A DNA stretch of 64,000 nt from Endobacter medicaginis (GTDB lineage Bacteria > Pseudomonadota > Alphaproteobacteria > Acetobacterales > Acetobacteraceae), in the NCBI RefSeq assembly GCF_014192375.1, contig NZ_JACHXV010000003.1:124001-188000 (forward strand), written 5' to 3'. Shown piece by piece: positions 8,795 through 17,927 of the stretch; the stretch's first letter is position 1; every line of letters begins with the position of its first letter. The notes under the pieces were generated by a model. It did no database searches and was not told the origin of the DNA. It was given only the letters and a program-made list of their open reading frames with translations. Both the position numbers and the translations under genes were made by a program.

Positions 8795-9035
8795 GATGGC
8801 GTCTGCGCCGAAGCGCCCTGCGCGGCGAATGCGCGCGAGGATTTTGCGCTGACCCCGGCGCGCAGGCGAAATCGACCGCGACTGTCTCGGTTTCAGAGCA
8901 GTTGCCCCTCTGCATCCGTCTCGTCAGGGTGACGTCCTTCCCGTTCGGGTCGTTAGTTCGCGGACGTAGCTGTCAAGGGCATGGCCGGCTGAGGCGTCCC
9001 GCCGCCGTGAACCCCAGCGCGAGGAGAGTTTCACA

Positions 9036-10427
9036 GTGCAGTTCGCAACCACCAATCCCTATACCGGCGAGGTCGTGGAGACCTTCACGCCGACGACACC
9101 GCAGGACGTGCTGGACGCGATCGGGCGGGCCGACACCGCGTTCAGGTCGTGGCGCACCACGTCGTTCGCGCAGCGCGCGGCGATCATGCAGAAGGCGGCC
9201 GACATCCTGCGCGCCGAGATCGACGATTTCGCACCCGTGCTGACCCTGGAGATGGGCAAGCTGCTCGGCGAGGCGAAGGCCGAGGTCGAGCTCTGCGCGG
9301 AGATCTTCGAATACTACGTCGAGAACGCCGAGACGCTGCTGGCGCCGCAGACGCTGCCCGTACGCCGTGCCTCAGAGGGCAAGGCGACGCTGCATTGCGA
9401 ACCGCTGGGCGTGCTGCTGGCCATCGAGCCGTGGAATTTTCCCTATTATCAGATCGCGCGCATCATCGCGCCGCAACTGTCGGCGGGAAACGCCATCCTG
9501 CTGAAGCATTCCGAGAACGTGCCGCGCAGTGCGGCCAGGTTCGTCGATCTCATGCGGCGCGCCGGGCTGCCCGATGGCCTCTTCATCAATCTCTACATGC
9601 CGCATGACCAGGTCGAGCTGGTGCTGAACGATCCGCGCGTTCAGGGCGTCGCGCTGACCGGTTCCGAACGGGCCGGATCGATCGTGGCCGCGGCCGCGGG
9701 CAAGGCGCTGAAGAAATCGACCATGGAGCTCGGCGGCGCCGATGCCTTCGTCGTGCTCAGCGACGCCGATCTCGACAAGACGGTGAAGTGGGCGGTGTTC
9801 GGCCGGCACTGGAACGCCGGCCAGGTCTGCGTGTCGTCGAAACGGATGATCGTCGCCGACGAGATCTACGACGAATTCATGGACCGCTATCTCAAGGGCA
9901 TCGCCGAACTTCGCATGGGCGATCCGCTCGATCCGGCGACGACGCTGGCGCCGCTGTCGTCGCAGCGTGCGGCGGACAATCTGCGCGCGCAGATCGACCA
10001 GGCCCGCGCGCATGGCGCGACCGTGACCGAGGTCGGCCCCGAGGCGCCGAACCAGGGCGCCTTCGTCCGCCCGACGGTGCTGACCGATCTGGCCGACGAC
10101 AATCCGGCCCGGCACTGGGAGTTCTTCGGCCCGGTCTCGATGGTGTTTCGTGCCCGCACCGAGGAGGATGCCGTCAGGATCGCCAACGATACCCCGTTCG
10201 GTCTCGGCGGCTCGGTCTTCACCACGGATACGCAGCGCGGGATCGACCTCGCGAAGCGCATCACCACCGGCATGGTGTTCGTCAATCACCCGACGATGGT
10301 CAAGGCCGACCTGCCGTTCGGCGGTGTGGGACGCTCGGGCTATGGCCGCGAACTGCTCGATCTGGGGATCAAGGAATTCGTCAACCACAAGCTCGTCGAT
10401 GTGGTGGACATCGATGCCCCGTTCTGA
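9036..10427 (+). CDS. NAD(P)-dependent succinate-semialdehyde dehydrogenase family
   Basis: A 463-residue aldehyde dehydrogenase with EPWNFPYYQ for cofactor binding, general-base glutamate in MELGG (residue 231), and catalytic cysteine in NAGQVCVSSKR (residue 265). Length and the short N-terminus match YneI/Sad-type succinate-semialdehyde dehydrogenases, which oxidise the semialdehyde to succinate in the GABA route. The exact substrate cannot be fixed from sequence alone. The start is GTG, supported by GAGGAGAG eight bases upstream. It stands alone: 241 bases upstream hold no recognisable gene and 208 bases downstream hold none that I support. Confidence 0.88.
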   Translation: MQFATTNPYTGEVVETFTPTTPQDVLDAIGRADTAFRSWRTTSFAQRAAIMQKAADILRAEIDDFAPVLTLEMGKLLGEAKAEVELCAEIFEYYVENAETLLAPQTLPVRRASEGKATLHCEPLGVLLAIEPWNFPYYQIARIIAPQLSAGNAILLKHSENVPRSAARFVDLMRRAGLPDGLFINLYMPHDQVELVLNDPRVQGVALTGSERAGSIVAAAAGKALKKSTMELGGADAFVVLSDADLDKTVKWAVFGRHWNAGQVCVSSKRMIVADEIYDEFMDRYLKGIAELRMGDPLDPATTLAPLSSQRAADNLRAQIDQARAHGATVTEVGPEAPNQGAFVRPTVLTDLADDNPARHWEFFGPVSMVFRARTEEDAVRIANDTPFGLGGSVFTTDTQRGIDLAKRITTGMVFVNHPTMVKADLPFGGVGRSGYGRELLDLGIKEFVNHKLVDVVDIDAPF

Positions 10428-10635
10428 CTGGCGTCACCCGCTCGCGGCGCTGCGTCCGGGAGGGCTGACCTCCTGGACGATGCCGATCGCCGAACTCCTC
10501 GCCAGCACGCTGCTGCCCAATGGCGGCTCGGTCGAGCTGCTGTGGCTGTTCGTGTGTGCGAGCGCACTCGATCGCCTGCGTCGGTGACGTCGTCGTGGCA
10601 TTGCGGCCCGCCGGGGCCGATGTTACGGATTCGCG

Positions 10636-11040
10636 ATGAGCTATCCCTCCGTCACCGCGTTCTATGCCTGCCTGTTCGGTCTCGTGCTCGCAGCACTCAG
10701 CATCAGGGTGATCGCAGGGCGCGTGCAGGGCGGCGTCATTCATGGCGATGGCGGCCAGGCCGTCCTGCAGCGCTGCATCCGGGCGCATGCGAATTTCGTG
10801 GAATATGTCCCGCTGGTGCTCGGGCTCGCCGCCCTGCTCGAGATGCACGGTGCGACGGCCGCGACGATGCATGCCCTGCTCGCGCCGCTGCTGGTGGCCC
10901 GGCTGGCGCATCCGTTCGGCATGCAGGCGCCGCTGAACTCGAAGCGGCAATACGGGCTGCGCGGTGGCAGCGTGATCGTCACGCTGCTGGTGCTGGTGGC
11001 GGTCTGCGTGCTGCTCGGCGTGCGGTTGCTCGGCGGCTGA
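10636..11040 (+). CDS. MAPEG family membrane protein
   Basis: A 134-residue protein with four hydrophobic helices. It has the MAPEG features: an RxxxxxxNFxEYVPL segment (RAHANFVEYVPL), followed by HALLAPLLVARLAHPFGM. MAPEG proteins include microsomal glutathione transferases; bacterial members such as YecN have uncertain substrates. The ATG at 10636 gives full family length. The neighbouring gene on the other strand ends seven bases after its stop. Confidence 0.88.
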   Translation: MSYPSVTAFYACLFGLVLAALSIRVIAGRVQGGVIHGDGGQAVLQRCIRAHANFVEYVPLVLGLAALLEMHGATAATMHALLAPLLVARLAHPFGMQAPLNSKRQYGLRGGSVIVTLLVLVAVCVLLGVRLLGG

Positions 11041-11046
11041 TCGCCG

Positions 11047-11619
11047 TCAGAGGCTGATCTTCGCGCCCAGCACGGCCAGGAACTGCGCCAGCCACGCGCC
11101 ATGCGCGGGCCAGGCCGGGCCGGTGACCAGCAGCCCGTCGGTCAGCGCGGCATCGACGGGGATGTCGACGAAAGTGCCGCCGGCGAGCCCGACATCGGGC
11201 GCGCAGGCCGGATACGCGCTGACCCGGCGTCCGCGCAGCAGGTCGGCCGCCGCCAGCAGCTGCGCCGCGTGGCAGATCGCCGCGATGGGGCGGTCGGCGA
11301 AGGCGCGCACCAGCTCCAGCACTTTCGGATCGAGGCGCAGATATTCCGGCGCGCGGCCGCCGGGGATCACCAGCCCGGCATAATCGGCAGGATCGACGGT
11401 CGCGAAATCGGCGTTGATGCGGAAATTGTGGCCGCGCTTCTCGGAATAGGTCTGCGCGCCCTCGAAATCATGGATCGCGGTCGCCACCGTCTCGCCCGGC
11501 ACCTTGCCCGGGCAGACCGCGTCGGTGACGTAGCCGACCGCCTGCAGCGCCTGGAACGGCACCATGATCTCGTAATCCTCGACGTAGTCGCCGACGATGA
11601 ACAGGATCTTCTTGGACAT
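11047..11619 (-). CDS. DJ-1/PfpI family protein
   Basis: A 190-residue protein of the DJ-1/PfpI/ThiJ superfamily. It has the N-terminal [15 protein letters not shown] strand with conserved acidic residue, [13 protein letters not shown], and the nucleophile elbow AICHAAQLL with Cys116. Members act as glyoxalases/deglycases, proteases or stress chaperones; the reaction here is not known. It sits 15 bases downstream of the outer-membrane component of the adjacent efflux operon in the same direction and might be cotranscribed. Confidence 0.9.
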   Translation of the reverse strand: MSKKILFIVGDYVEDYEIMVPFQALQAVGYVTDAVCPGKVPGETVATAIHDFEGAQTYSEKRGHNFRINADFATVDPADYAGLVIPGGRAPEYLRLDPKVLELVRAFADRPIAAICHAAQLLAAADLLRGRRVSAYPACAPDVGLAGGTFVDIPVDAALTDGLLVTGPAWPAHGAWLAQFLAVLGAKISL

Positions 11620-11634
11620 CGCTGCGATTTCTCC

Positions 11635-13086
11635 TCAGCCTGGCGCGACGGGGGTGGGTCCGACGACATCCTGCCAGCCGCCGCCGAGGGCGCGATAGAG
11701 GCTGACGAGGTCGGTGGCGATGGTCGCATCGTCCTGCGCGAGCGTCGACTGCGACGACAGCACCCCGGCGCGGGCGGAAACGACGTTGAGATAGTCCACC
11801 TGGCCCTCGCGGAACTGCGCCTGTGCTGCGGCGAGGGCCTTCGCACTCTCGTCGACGACGCGGGCGTCGTCGGTGCGCTGCTTCTGCGCCTGCGCATAGG
11901 CGGTCAGCGCGTCGTCGACCTCGCGCCAGGCGGTCAGTACGGTCTTCTGGTAAGCGATGGCCGCCTCGCGCTGCTGGGATTTGCGCAGGGTGAGCTGGGC
12001 CGTCAGCCGCCCGCCCTGGAAGATCGGCAGGTCGATGTTCGGGCCGATATCGGCGGCACGGGCCGGCAGGTTGAAGGCGTCGGCGAAGCGGAGGCCCTGC
12101 ATGCCGAAATCGCCCACCAGCGAGATGTCGGGATAGAACGAGGCGACCGCGACGCCGGTCTGTGCGGTGGCGGCGTGCAGCTTCGCCTCCGCCTCGACGA
12201 TGTCGGGCCGGCGGCGGGCGAGTTCCGACGGCAGGCCGACCGGCACGCGCGGCGGCACCGGCGGCTGGGCCGCGGGCGCGCGCAGTTCGCGCTCCAGCGC
12301 GCGCGGCGGCTGCGCCAGTTCGAGACCGATCGCGTTGATCAGCGCGGCCTGCGTGGTCTCGAAGGCGGGCAGGGTCGCGGCGATGCGGGCCTCCTGGGCG
12401 CGGGCCTGGGCGACATCCAGCGTGGTGCCGACGCCCTGACCGAAGCGGGTGACGACGAGTTCGGTGTCCTGGTGGGCGAGGGCGAGGTTGGCGCGGGCGA
12501 TCGCCTCGCGCGCCTGCACGCCGCGCAGGCTCAGATAGGACTGGCCGAGATCCGAGACCGCCGCCAGCGCCACCGCGCGGCGGGCGGCCTCGGCGGCCTC
12601 GGTATTCGCGCGCTCGGCCTCGACGGCCCGGCGGACCCGGCCGAACAGGTCGAGCTCCCAGGAGGCGGAGACCATGTTCTTGAACAGGTCGTATTCGAGC
12701 GGCGCGCCTGGGGCGGGTGTCACCAGCGAGATGAAGCCTTTCGGGCTCTGGCGGCTGTGGGTGTAGCTCGGCGTGTAGTCGATATGCGGCAGGCCCTGGC
12801 TGAGCGCGGCCTCGGTCTGCGCGCGGCCCTGGATGACGCGTTCGGCGGCCGTCCTGAGGTCGAGATTCTGCGTGGCCAGGCGGGCGACCAGCGAATCGAG
12901 TTCGGGATCGTGGAAGCCCCGCCACCAGGCCGCATCCATCGCGCCGCCATAGGTGGTGGAGGCGACGTCGCCCGGCTCGGCACCGTACTGCGCCGGCGCG
13001 GTGGTCTTCGGCGGGTGGAAATCCGGCCCGACCGTGCAGGCGGCGAGCGCCAGCAGGGCGGCCGCCAGGGCTGTGCCGCGCATCAT
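11635..13086 (-). CDS. NodT/OprM family outer-membrane efflux lipoprotein
   Basis: About 483 residues with signal peptide and lipobox ALAAC, followed by TVGPDFHPP, a very common start of NodT-type outer membrane factors. Two long Ala/Gln-rich helical regions (the TolC-like repeats) follow, including ARRRPDIVEAEAKLHAATA and YRALGGGW near the end. It forms the outer-membrane tunnel of a tripartite pump. The start overlaps the stop of the HlyD gene by four bases (ATGA). The long open frame extends upstream through the HlyD gene in another frame, but the lipoprotein signal fixes the true start. Confidence 0.92.
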   Translation of the reverse strand: MMRGTALAAALLALAACTVGPDFHPPKTTAPAQYGAEPGDVASTTYGGAMDAAWWRGFHDPELDSLVARLATQNLDLRTAAERVIQGRAQTEAALSQGLPHIDYTPSYTHSRQSPKGFISLVTPAPGAPLEYDLFKNMVSASWELDLFGRVRRAVEAERANTEAAEAARRAVALAAVSDLGQSYLSLRGVQAREAIARANLALAHQDTELVVTRFGQGVGTTLDVAQARAQEARIAATLPAFETTQAALINAIGLELAQPPRALERELRAPAAQPPVPPRVPVGLPSELARRRPDIVEAEAKLHAATAQTGVAVASFYPDISLVGDFGMQGLRFADAFNLPARAADIGPNIDLPIFQGGRLTAQLTLRKSQQREAAIAYQKTVLTAWREVDDALTAYAQAQKQRTDDARVVDESAKALAAAQAQFREGQVDYLNVVSARAGVLSSQSTLAQDDATIATDLVSLYRALGGGWQDVVGPTPVAPG

Positions 13087-14219
13087 GGGCGCGCGGTCAC
13101 GTCGCGGTCGGAGCCGCGCTGGCGGCCGACGACGTCGGCGAGCCCGGTCTCGATGGTGGTCTCGACCGAGAAGCCGGCGCGCAGCAGCCGCGCCAGCGGC
13201 TGGCCCGGCGAGACCTCGATCTTCACCGGCAGGCGCTGGACGATCTTGGTGAAGTTGCCGGTGGCGTTGTTCGGCGGGATCGGCGAGTAGACCGCCCCCG
13301 ACGAGGGCGGGATGCCCTGCACGATGCCGTCGAGATCGATGTCGTAGGCGTCGACATGGATCCTCACATGCTGCCCGGGCAGCACGTGGCGCAGCGCGAC
13401 CTCGCGGTAGTTGGCGATGATGTAGATCCGGTCGAGCGGCACCACGGTCATCAGCGTGGTCCCGGGACCGACATAGTCGCCGACCTGCACGCTGCGCTGG
13501 GCGATGGTGCCGTCCACCGGGGCGGGGATGCGGGTGTAGGACAGGTTGAGCTGCGCCTGGTCGAGCTGGGCGTGGTCGGCGCGCAGCGTGGCCCGGGCCG
13601 CCTCGCTCTGCGCCTTGAGAACGTCGAGCTGATGGCGGGCGGCCTGGGCGGCGGCGCGGGCGCCGTCGAGTTCGGCCTGCAGCTCGGCGAGCTGCGAGTC
13701 CGCCTGCTGACGGTCCTGCTGGCTGCCGGCGCCGGTGGCGGCGAGGGTGGCGTAGCGGCGCTGGTTGGCGGTGGCGATGATCATCCGCGCCTTGATCGCG
13801 GCGATCTGGCTGTCCTGCTGCGCGATGATCGAGGGCTGGCGATCGACATTGGCCAGCCGGTCGGCGAGCTGCGCGGTGTCGCGGGCGAGCTGGGCCTCGG
13901 CGAGGTGCACGGCGGCGAGCTGGTCGCGGTCGTCGAGCTGCACCAGCTCGCGGCCCGCCGGCACGACGTCGTTGTCGTCGACGCCGATGGCGCTGATCTG
14001 GCCCGAGATGCGGGGCGCGATCGAGGCGTAGTGCACCTGGACATAGGCATCGTCGGTCCACACACGCGAGGTGGGGATGAAGATGATCGCCAGCACCACG
14101 ACGATGAAGATCGCCAGCACGACGATGGCGGCCAGGATCGGCCAGCGCGGGCGCCGGTCGCGGTCGTCGGGCTTGCCGCCGGCCTTGTTGTCGTCTTTCT
14201 TGGCGTCGTCATCTGCCAT
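13083..14219 (-). CDS. EmrA/HlyD family membrane fusion protein
   Basis: A 378-residue membrane fusion protein with a charged cytoplasmic start, one transmembrane helix at about residues 28-50, the TDDAYVQVHYASIAPRISG beta-barrel entry typical of EmrA, a central coiled-coil hairpin of Gln/Ala-rich helices, and the lipoyl/barrel part with IPAPVDG and VGDYVGPG. It bridges the inner-membrane MFS pump and the outer-membrane factor. It is the middle gene of an MFS-HlyD-OMF operon on the minus strand, 12 bases after the MFS gene. Confidence 0.93.
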   Translation of the reverse strand: MADDDAKKDDNKAGGKPDDRDRRPRWPILAAIVVLAIFIVVVLAIIFIPTSRVWTDDAYVQVHYASIAPRISGQISAIGVDDNDVVPAGRELVQLDDRDQLAAVHLAEAQLARDTAQLADRLANVDRQPSIIAQQDSQIAAIKARMIIATANQRRYATLAATGAGSQQDRQQADSQLAELQAELDGARAAAQAARHQLDVLKAQSEAARATLRADHAQLDQAQLNLSYTRIPAPVDGTIAQRSVQVGDYVGPGTTLMTVVPLDRIYIIANYREVALRHVLPGQHVRIHVDAYDIDLDGIVQGIPPSSGAVYSPIPPNNATGNFTKIVQRLPVKIEVSPGQPLARLLRAGFSVETTIETGLADVVGRQRGSDRDVTARP

Positions 14220-14231
14220 CGGCGGGAGCCT

Positions 14232-15791
14232 CTATTTCTTGGCCAGCGCGATGCGCGGCGGATAGGTGCGTTCGGGCAGGATCATCACCAGCACGATCAG
14301 CCCGACGCAGATGCAGCCGAGCACGACGAACATGTCGGAGATCGTCAGCACCCGCACCTGGGCCTCCACCGCCCGGTAGAAGTCGTCGAGCGCATGCGGC
14401 GTGCGCGGCGTGCCGTCGCCCAGCAGCGGCGGCGGGCTGGTGCGCAGCACGCCGTGACCCTGGATGGTGCGGAAGCGGTCCTGGCCGATCTGGTCGGTGA
14501 TGCGGTCGGAATGCAGCGCGCCGCGCCAGCGCTCGATCAGCTCGAGCAGCCACACCGAGGCGGTGGCGCTGACGGCGCGCGGCATGTTGACCATCGCCGA
14601 GGCGAACGGCGCCTCCTCGATCTTCACCACGTTGGTCGCCTTCATCAGCAGCGGCATGACGATCATCGCCTCGCCGACCGAGGCGAAGCCCTGCCACAGA
14701 TAGAATTGCGGACGCTGCCACACGGCGGTCAGGAAACTGTCGCCGATGCAGGCGGCCAGCAGGCAGGCCATGCCGATGAAGCTGAGGATGCGGGCGTCGA
14801 GCCACTCGAAATCCAGCAGCCAGGCCATCAGCGGCAGCAGCAGCAGCTGTGAGGCGGCGATCTCGGCGGTGATCAGATAGGCCTGGGCGGGGCGATAGTG
14901 CTGCACGCTGGTGAGGTACATGTTCGGCACCGTCGAGGCCGCCTGGGTGACGATGAGGAACACGAACAGGGTGATCAGCGCATAGGCGAAATTGCGCCGC
15001 CCCAGCATCTGCAGGCGCAGCAGCGGCAGCTCGTGGAACCACTCGTTGATCCCGAAGGCGGGGATGCAGACCGCGGCGGTGAGTGCCAGCACGCAGATCG
15101 TGGGCGAATTGAACCAGTCATAGCGGTCGCCCTGCTGGAACATCACCGCCAGCGAGCCGAAGCCGAGCAGCACCAGCACCGCGCCGCGCCAGTCGAACCT
15201 GCGGAAGCGTTCGAGCTTCGGCGGGTCCTGGATCATCCCGTACCAGACCAGGGCGGCGGCGATCAGGCCGAGCGGCACGGACTGGAAGAACGCCCATTGC
15301 CAGCCGAGCGGGCTGTCGCCGGTGCCGGCCCAGAGTGCTGCGACGGCGAGGGCGAGGTTGGGAAAGAAGGTGGCGGTCAGCGAGTAGCAGGCGAGGCCGT
15401 AGAGCCGGATCGCCGGCGGCAGCGCGCGCAGCGCCGTGGTCATCAGCAGCGGGATGGTCAGTCCGCCGCACAGGCCCTGAACGGCGCGCAGCATGTAGAG
15501 CAGGGTGAGGTTGTCGGTGGCGGGCACCAGCACCGAGGACACGGTGGTGGTGACGATCACGCCCAGCGTCCAGCCCCGCAGCGACAGCGTGATGGCAAAC
15601 CACGGCGAGATCGCCATGCCGAAGATCTCCGCGGTGTCGTAGACCGCGGTGAACCAGGTGGCGGGGTCGTGGCTCATGCCGGTGGAGCCACTGATATCGG
15701 ACAGCAGGATCGAGGATACGGCCGAATTGAGCTCGGTGGACATCGCGGCGACGATGACGCCCGCGAGTGCGATGAGCATCTTGATGTCCAC
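14232..15791 (-). CDS. DHA2 family MFS drug exporter (EmrB type)
   Basis: A 519-residue major facilitator with about 14 hydrophobic segments, matching the DHA2 (14-helix) drug:H+ antiporter family. It is the first gene of the minus-strand tripartite pump operon and should be the inner-membrane motor exporting amphipathic drugs or similar compounds together with the HlyD and OMF products. The start is GTG at 15791 with GGGAG a few bases upstream; an in-frame ATG is at codon 5. No dedicated regulator gene lies next to the operon, which is slightly unusual for EmrAB systems. Confidence 0.88.
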   Translation of the reverse strand: MDIKMLIALAGVIVAAMSTELNSAVSSILLSDISGSTGMSHDPATWFTAVYDTAEIFGMAISPWFAITLSLRGWTLGVIVTTTVSSVLVPATDNLTLLYMLRAVQGLCGGLTIPLLMTTALRALPPAIRLYGLACYSLTATFFPNLALAVAALWAGTGDSPLGWQWAFFQSVPLGLIAAALVWYGMIQDPPKLERFRRFDWRGAVLVLLGFGSLAVMFQQGDRYDWFNSPTICVLALTAAVCIPAFGINEWFHELPLLRLQMLGRRNFAYALITLFVFLIVTQAASTVPNMYLTSVQHYRPAQAYLITAEIAASQLLLLPLMAWLLDFEWLDARILSFIGMACLLAACIGDSFLTAVWQRPQFYLWQGFASVGEAMIVMPLLMKATNVVKIEEAPFASAMVNMPRAVSATASVWLLELIERWRGALHSDRITDQIGQDRFRTIQGHGVLRTSPPPLLGDGTPRTPHALDDFYRAVEAQVRVLTISDMFVVLGCICVGLIVLVMILPERTYPPRIALAKK

Positions 15792-15850
15792 CCGGTGCTC
15801 CCGTCAGCCAGTCGGCTGTGTAGCCGCGCGGCGTCGGGGTGTCGAGCCGC

Positions 15851-16756
15851 TCAGGCCGCCCGCGCCGGCAGGATGGCGCCCTCCTTGGCCTTCTCGTCGG
15901 GCTCGACATGGATGTAGATGCTGGCCAGCCCCACGGTCCGGCGCACCGCGCTCTCGAGGCGGTCGCAGATGGCGTGCGCGGTGCTGACCGGCATGCCGCC
16001 ATCGACCACCAGGTGGAACTCCACGAAGGTCATCGCCCCGGCGCGCCGGCAGCGCAGGTCGTGCGCCTCGATCGCGCCGTCGAGATGGGTGGCGATGGCG
16101 CATTCGACGCGGTCGCGCAGCGCGGGATCGACGATCTCGTCCATCAGCCCGCCGACCGAATCGCGCACGATCCGGTAGCCGGCATACAGGATGTTGATCG
16201 CCACCAGTGCGGCGATCACCGCATCGAGGCGGAAGATGCCGGTCGCCACCACCAGCGCGAAGCCGGCCAGGACCCCCGCCGAGGTCCACACATCGGTCAG
16301 CACGTGCCGGCCGGAGGCGGCCAGCGCGGGCGAGCGGGCGCGCGCGCCGATGCGCAGCAGCCGCAGCCCCCACACCAGATTGATCGCGCTGGCGGCGGCG
16401 TTGACCGCCATGCCGAGCCCCGCCCGGGAGGGCGGGTGCGGGTGCTGCCAGCCGGCCCAGGCCTCCCAGGCGATGGCGGCGGCGGTGGCGAAGACCAGCG
16501 TGCCCTCGACCACGGCGGACAGGTACTCGGCCTTGTGATGGCCATAGGGGTGGTTGTCGTCGGCGGGCTGGCCGGCGAACCACAGCGCGAACAGCGCAAG
16601 CGCTGCCGCGGCGACGTTGATGATGCATTCGAGCGCGTCGGAATACAGTGCGACGCTGCCGGTGGCGCGCCAGGCGGCGGTCTTGAGTGCGAGCACCACG
16701 CAGGCGACCCCGAGCGACGCCCAGGCGGTCGGCAGCGGACGTGCCGCCTCAGACAT
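15851..16756 (-). CDS. Cation diffusion facilitator (FieF-like)
   Basis: A 301-residue CDF transporter: an N-terminal six-helix membrane domain with YSDALE in helix 2, HPYGHHKAEYL before helix 3 and HVLTDVWTS in helix 5, then a cytoplasmic metal-binding domain with EAHDLRCRRAG, FVEFHLVVDG and a final HVEPDE. Exports divalent metals (Zn, Fe, Cd or Co) by H+ exchange. In helix 2 the second family aspartate is glutamate, which may alter metal preference. It overlaps the end of the second CDF gene upstream by eight bases, so the two are very likely one operon. Confidence 0.92.
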   Translation of the reverse strand: MSEAARPLPTAWASLGVACVVLALKTAAWRATGSVALYSDALECIINVAAAALALFALWFAGQPADDNHPYGHHKAEYLSAVVEGTLVFATAAAIAWEAWAGWQHPHPPSRAGLGMAVNAAASAINLVWGLRLLRIGARARSPALAASGRHVLTDVWTSAGVLAGFALVVATGIFRLDAVIAALVAINILYAGYRIVRDSVGGLMDEIVDPALRDRVECAIATHLDGAIEAHDLRCRRAGAMTFVEFHLVVDGGMPVSTAHAICDRLESAVRRTVGLASIYIHVEPDEKAKEGAILPARAA

Positions 16757-17816
16757 GCGAATCGATCAGCTCGCAGCGATGCACCGCACTGCCCGCCTCG
16801 ACCTGGAGCGTGCTGTGGCCGATGCCGAAGCGGGTGCGCAGCATGGTGCAGGCCGAAACCAGCCAGGCGTCGTCGAGCCCCGCGCCGGGCCGCACCAGAT
16901 GCGCGGTCAGCGCATGCTCGGTGGTGCTCATCGCCCAGATATGCAGGTCGTGCACGGTATCGACCCCCGGCAGCGCGGCGAGGGCCGCCTGCACCTCGAC
17001 GGTGTCGATGCCGCGCGGCACCCCGTCCATCGCCAGGCCGAGGGACTCGCGCAGCAGCGACCAGGTGCCCGCCACGATCAGCGCGCTGACCACCAGGCTG
17101 ACCACCGGATCGACCCAGACCCAGCCGGTCAGCGCGATGACGATGCCGGCGACCACCACCCCGGCGGCGACCAGCGCATCGGCGAGCATGTGCGCGAAGG
17201 CGCCGCGCACGTTGAGGTCGCCGTGCCGGCCGGAGGCGAACAGCAGCGCGGTGCCGCCATTGACCGCGATGCCGATCGCGGCGACGACGACGATCGTCCA
17301 GCCCGCGGCCGGGGCCGGATGCACCAGCCGCAGCACGGCTTCCCAGGCGATCGCGCCGGTGACCACCAGCAGCAGCGTGGCGTTGGCCAGCGCCGCGAGC
17401 ACGCTCGAGCGCCTCAGGCCGTAGGTGAAGCGTGCGCTCGGGCGCCGCCTGCCGAGTGCTGCGGCCAGCCAGGCGGCGATCAGCCCGAGCGCGTCGCCGA
17501 GATTGTGGCCCGCATCGGCGAGCAGCGCGAGCGAATGGGCGAGCACGCCATAGATCGCCTCGCCGGCGACATAGGCGATGTTGAGCGCGAAGCCGATCGC
17601 GAAGGCGCGGCCGAAATCCGCCGGCGCGTGGGAATGGCCGCCGAGCCCGTGATGGTGATGGTGCCCCGCGTGGTCATGCCCCGCGTGGTTATGCCCTGCA
17701 TGGTCGTGCCCGCCGTGCTCATGATCGTGCGCATGGTCATGATCATGGTCATGGTCGCAATGCGGATGATGCCCGTGGTCATGGCCATGCGGATGATCGT
17801 GCGATGCTCCGGCCAC
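16749..17816 (-). CDS. Cation diffusion facilitator with His-rich N-terminus (CzcD/ZitB-like)
   Basis: A 355-residue CDF protein. Its first ~63 residues hold about 28 histidines in HDH/HAGHDH repeats, a cytoplasmic metal-buffering loop. The membrane part has DAGHNLGDALGL in helix 2 and HMLADALVAAG in helix 5, the paired His/Asp zinc site of the CzcD/ZnT group, and the C-terminal domain has HDLHIWAMSTTEHALTAHL. It exports Zn2+, Cd2+ or Co2+ from the cytoplasm. Start GTG at 17816 with GGAGG upstream. It is the first gene of a two-CDF operon. Confidence 0.94.
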   Translation of the reverse strand: MAGASHDHPHGHDHGHHPHCDHDHDHDHAHDHEHGGHDHAGHNHAGHDHAGHHHHHGLGGHSHAPADFGRAFAIGFALNIAYVAGEAIYGVLAHSLALLADAGHNLGDALGLIAAWLAAALGRRRPSARFTYGLRRSSVLAALANATLLLVVTGAIAWEAVLRLVHPAPAAGWTIVVVAAIGIAVNGGTALLFASGRHGDLNVRGAFAHMLADALVAAGVVVAGIVIALTGWVWVDPVVSLVVSALIVAGTWSLLRESLGLAMDGVPRGIDTVEVQAALAALPGVDTVHDLHIWAMSTTEHALTAHLVRPGAGLDDAWLVSACTMLRTRFGIGHSTLQVEAGSAVHRCELIDSHV

Positions 17817-17927
17817 AGCCTGTCCCCCTCCGTTGCCCGCCTGAGTTCATCGCCTTAGCCGGATCGGCGCCACGATGCCAGTTCGGTGCGCGCGACAGGC
17901 GGGGGCCGGCGGGATAGACTGGCGGCG

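Noticed and set aside
8950-8966. GTTCGGGTCGTTAGTTC before the dehydrogenase gene as a second LexA box
   Set aside because: The spacer between the GTTC halves is nine bases, not seven, so it does not fit the operator.
10414-10587. 57-codon frame overlapping the end of the aldehyde dehydrogenase
   Set aside because: No ribosome site, overlaps a well-supported gene, and composition looks like a shadow frame.
11101-13290. Very long open frame opposite the DJ-1, OMF and HlyD genes (also 21511-24882 opposite the RND pump)
   Set aside because: Arg/Gln/Gly-rich translation without motifs; typical of antisense shadows in GC-rich genes with strong third-position bias.
17690-17815. Simple-sequence repeat at the start of the CDF gene
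   Set aside because: It is the coding sequence of the His-rich metal loop (CAT/CAC codons), normal for this family.
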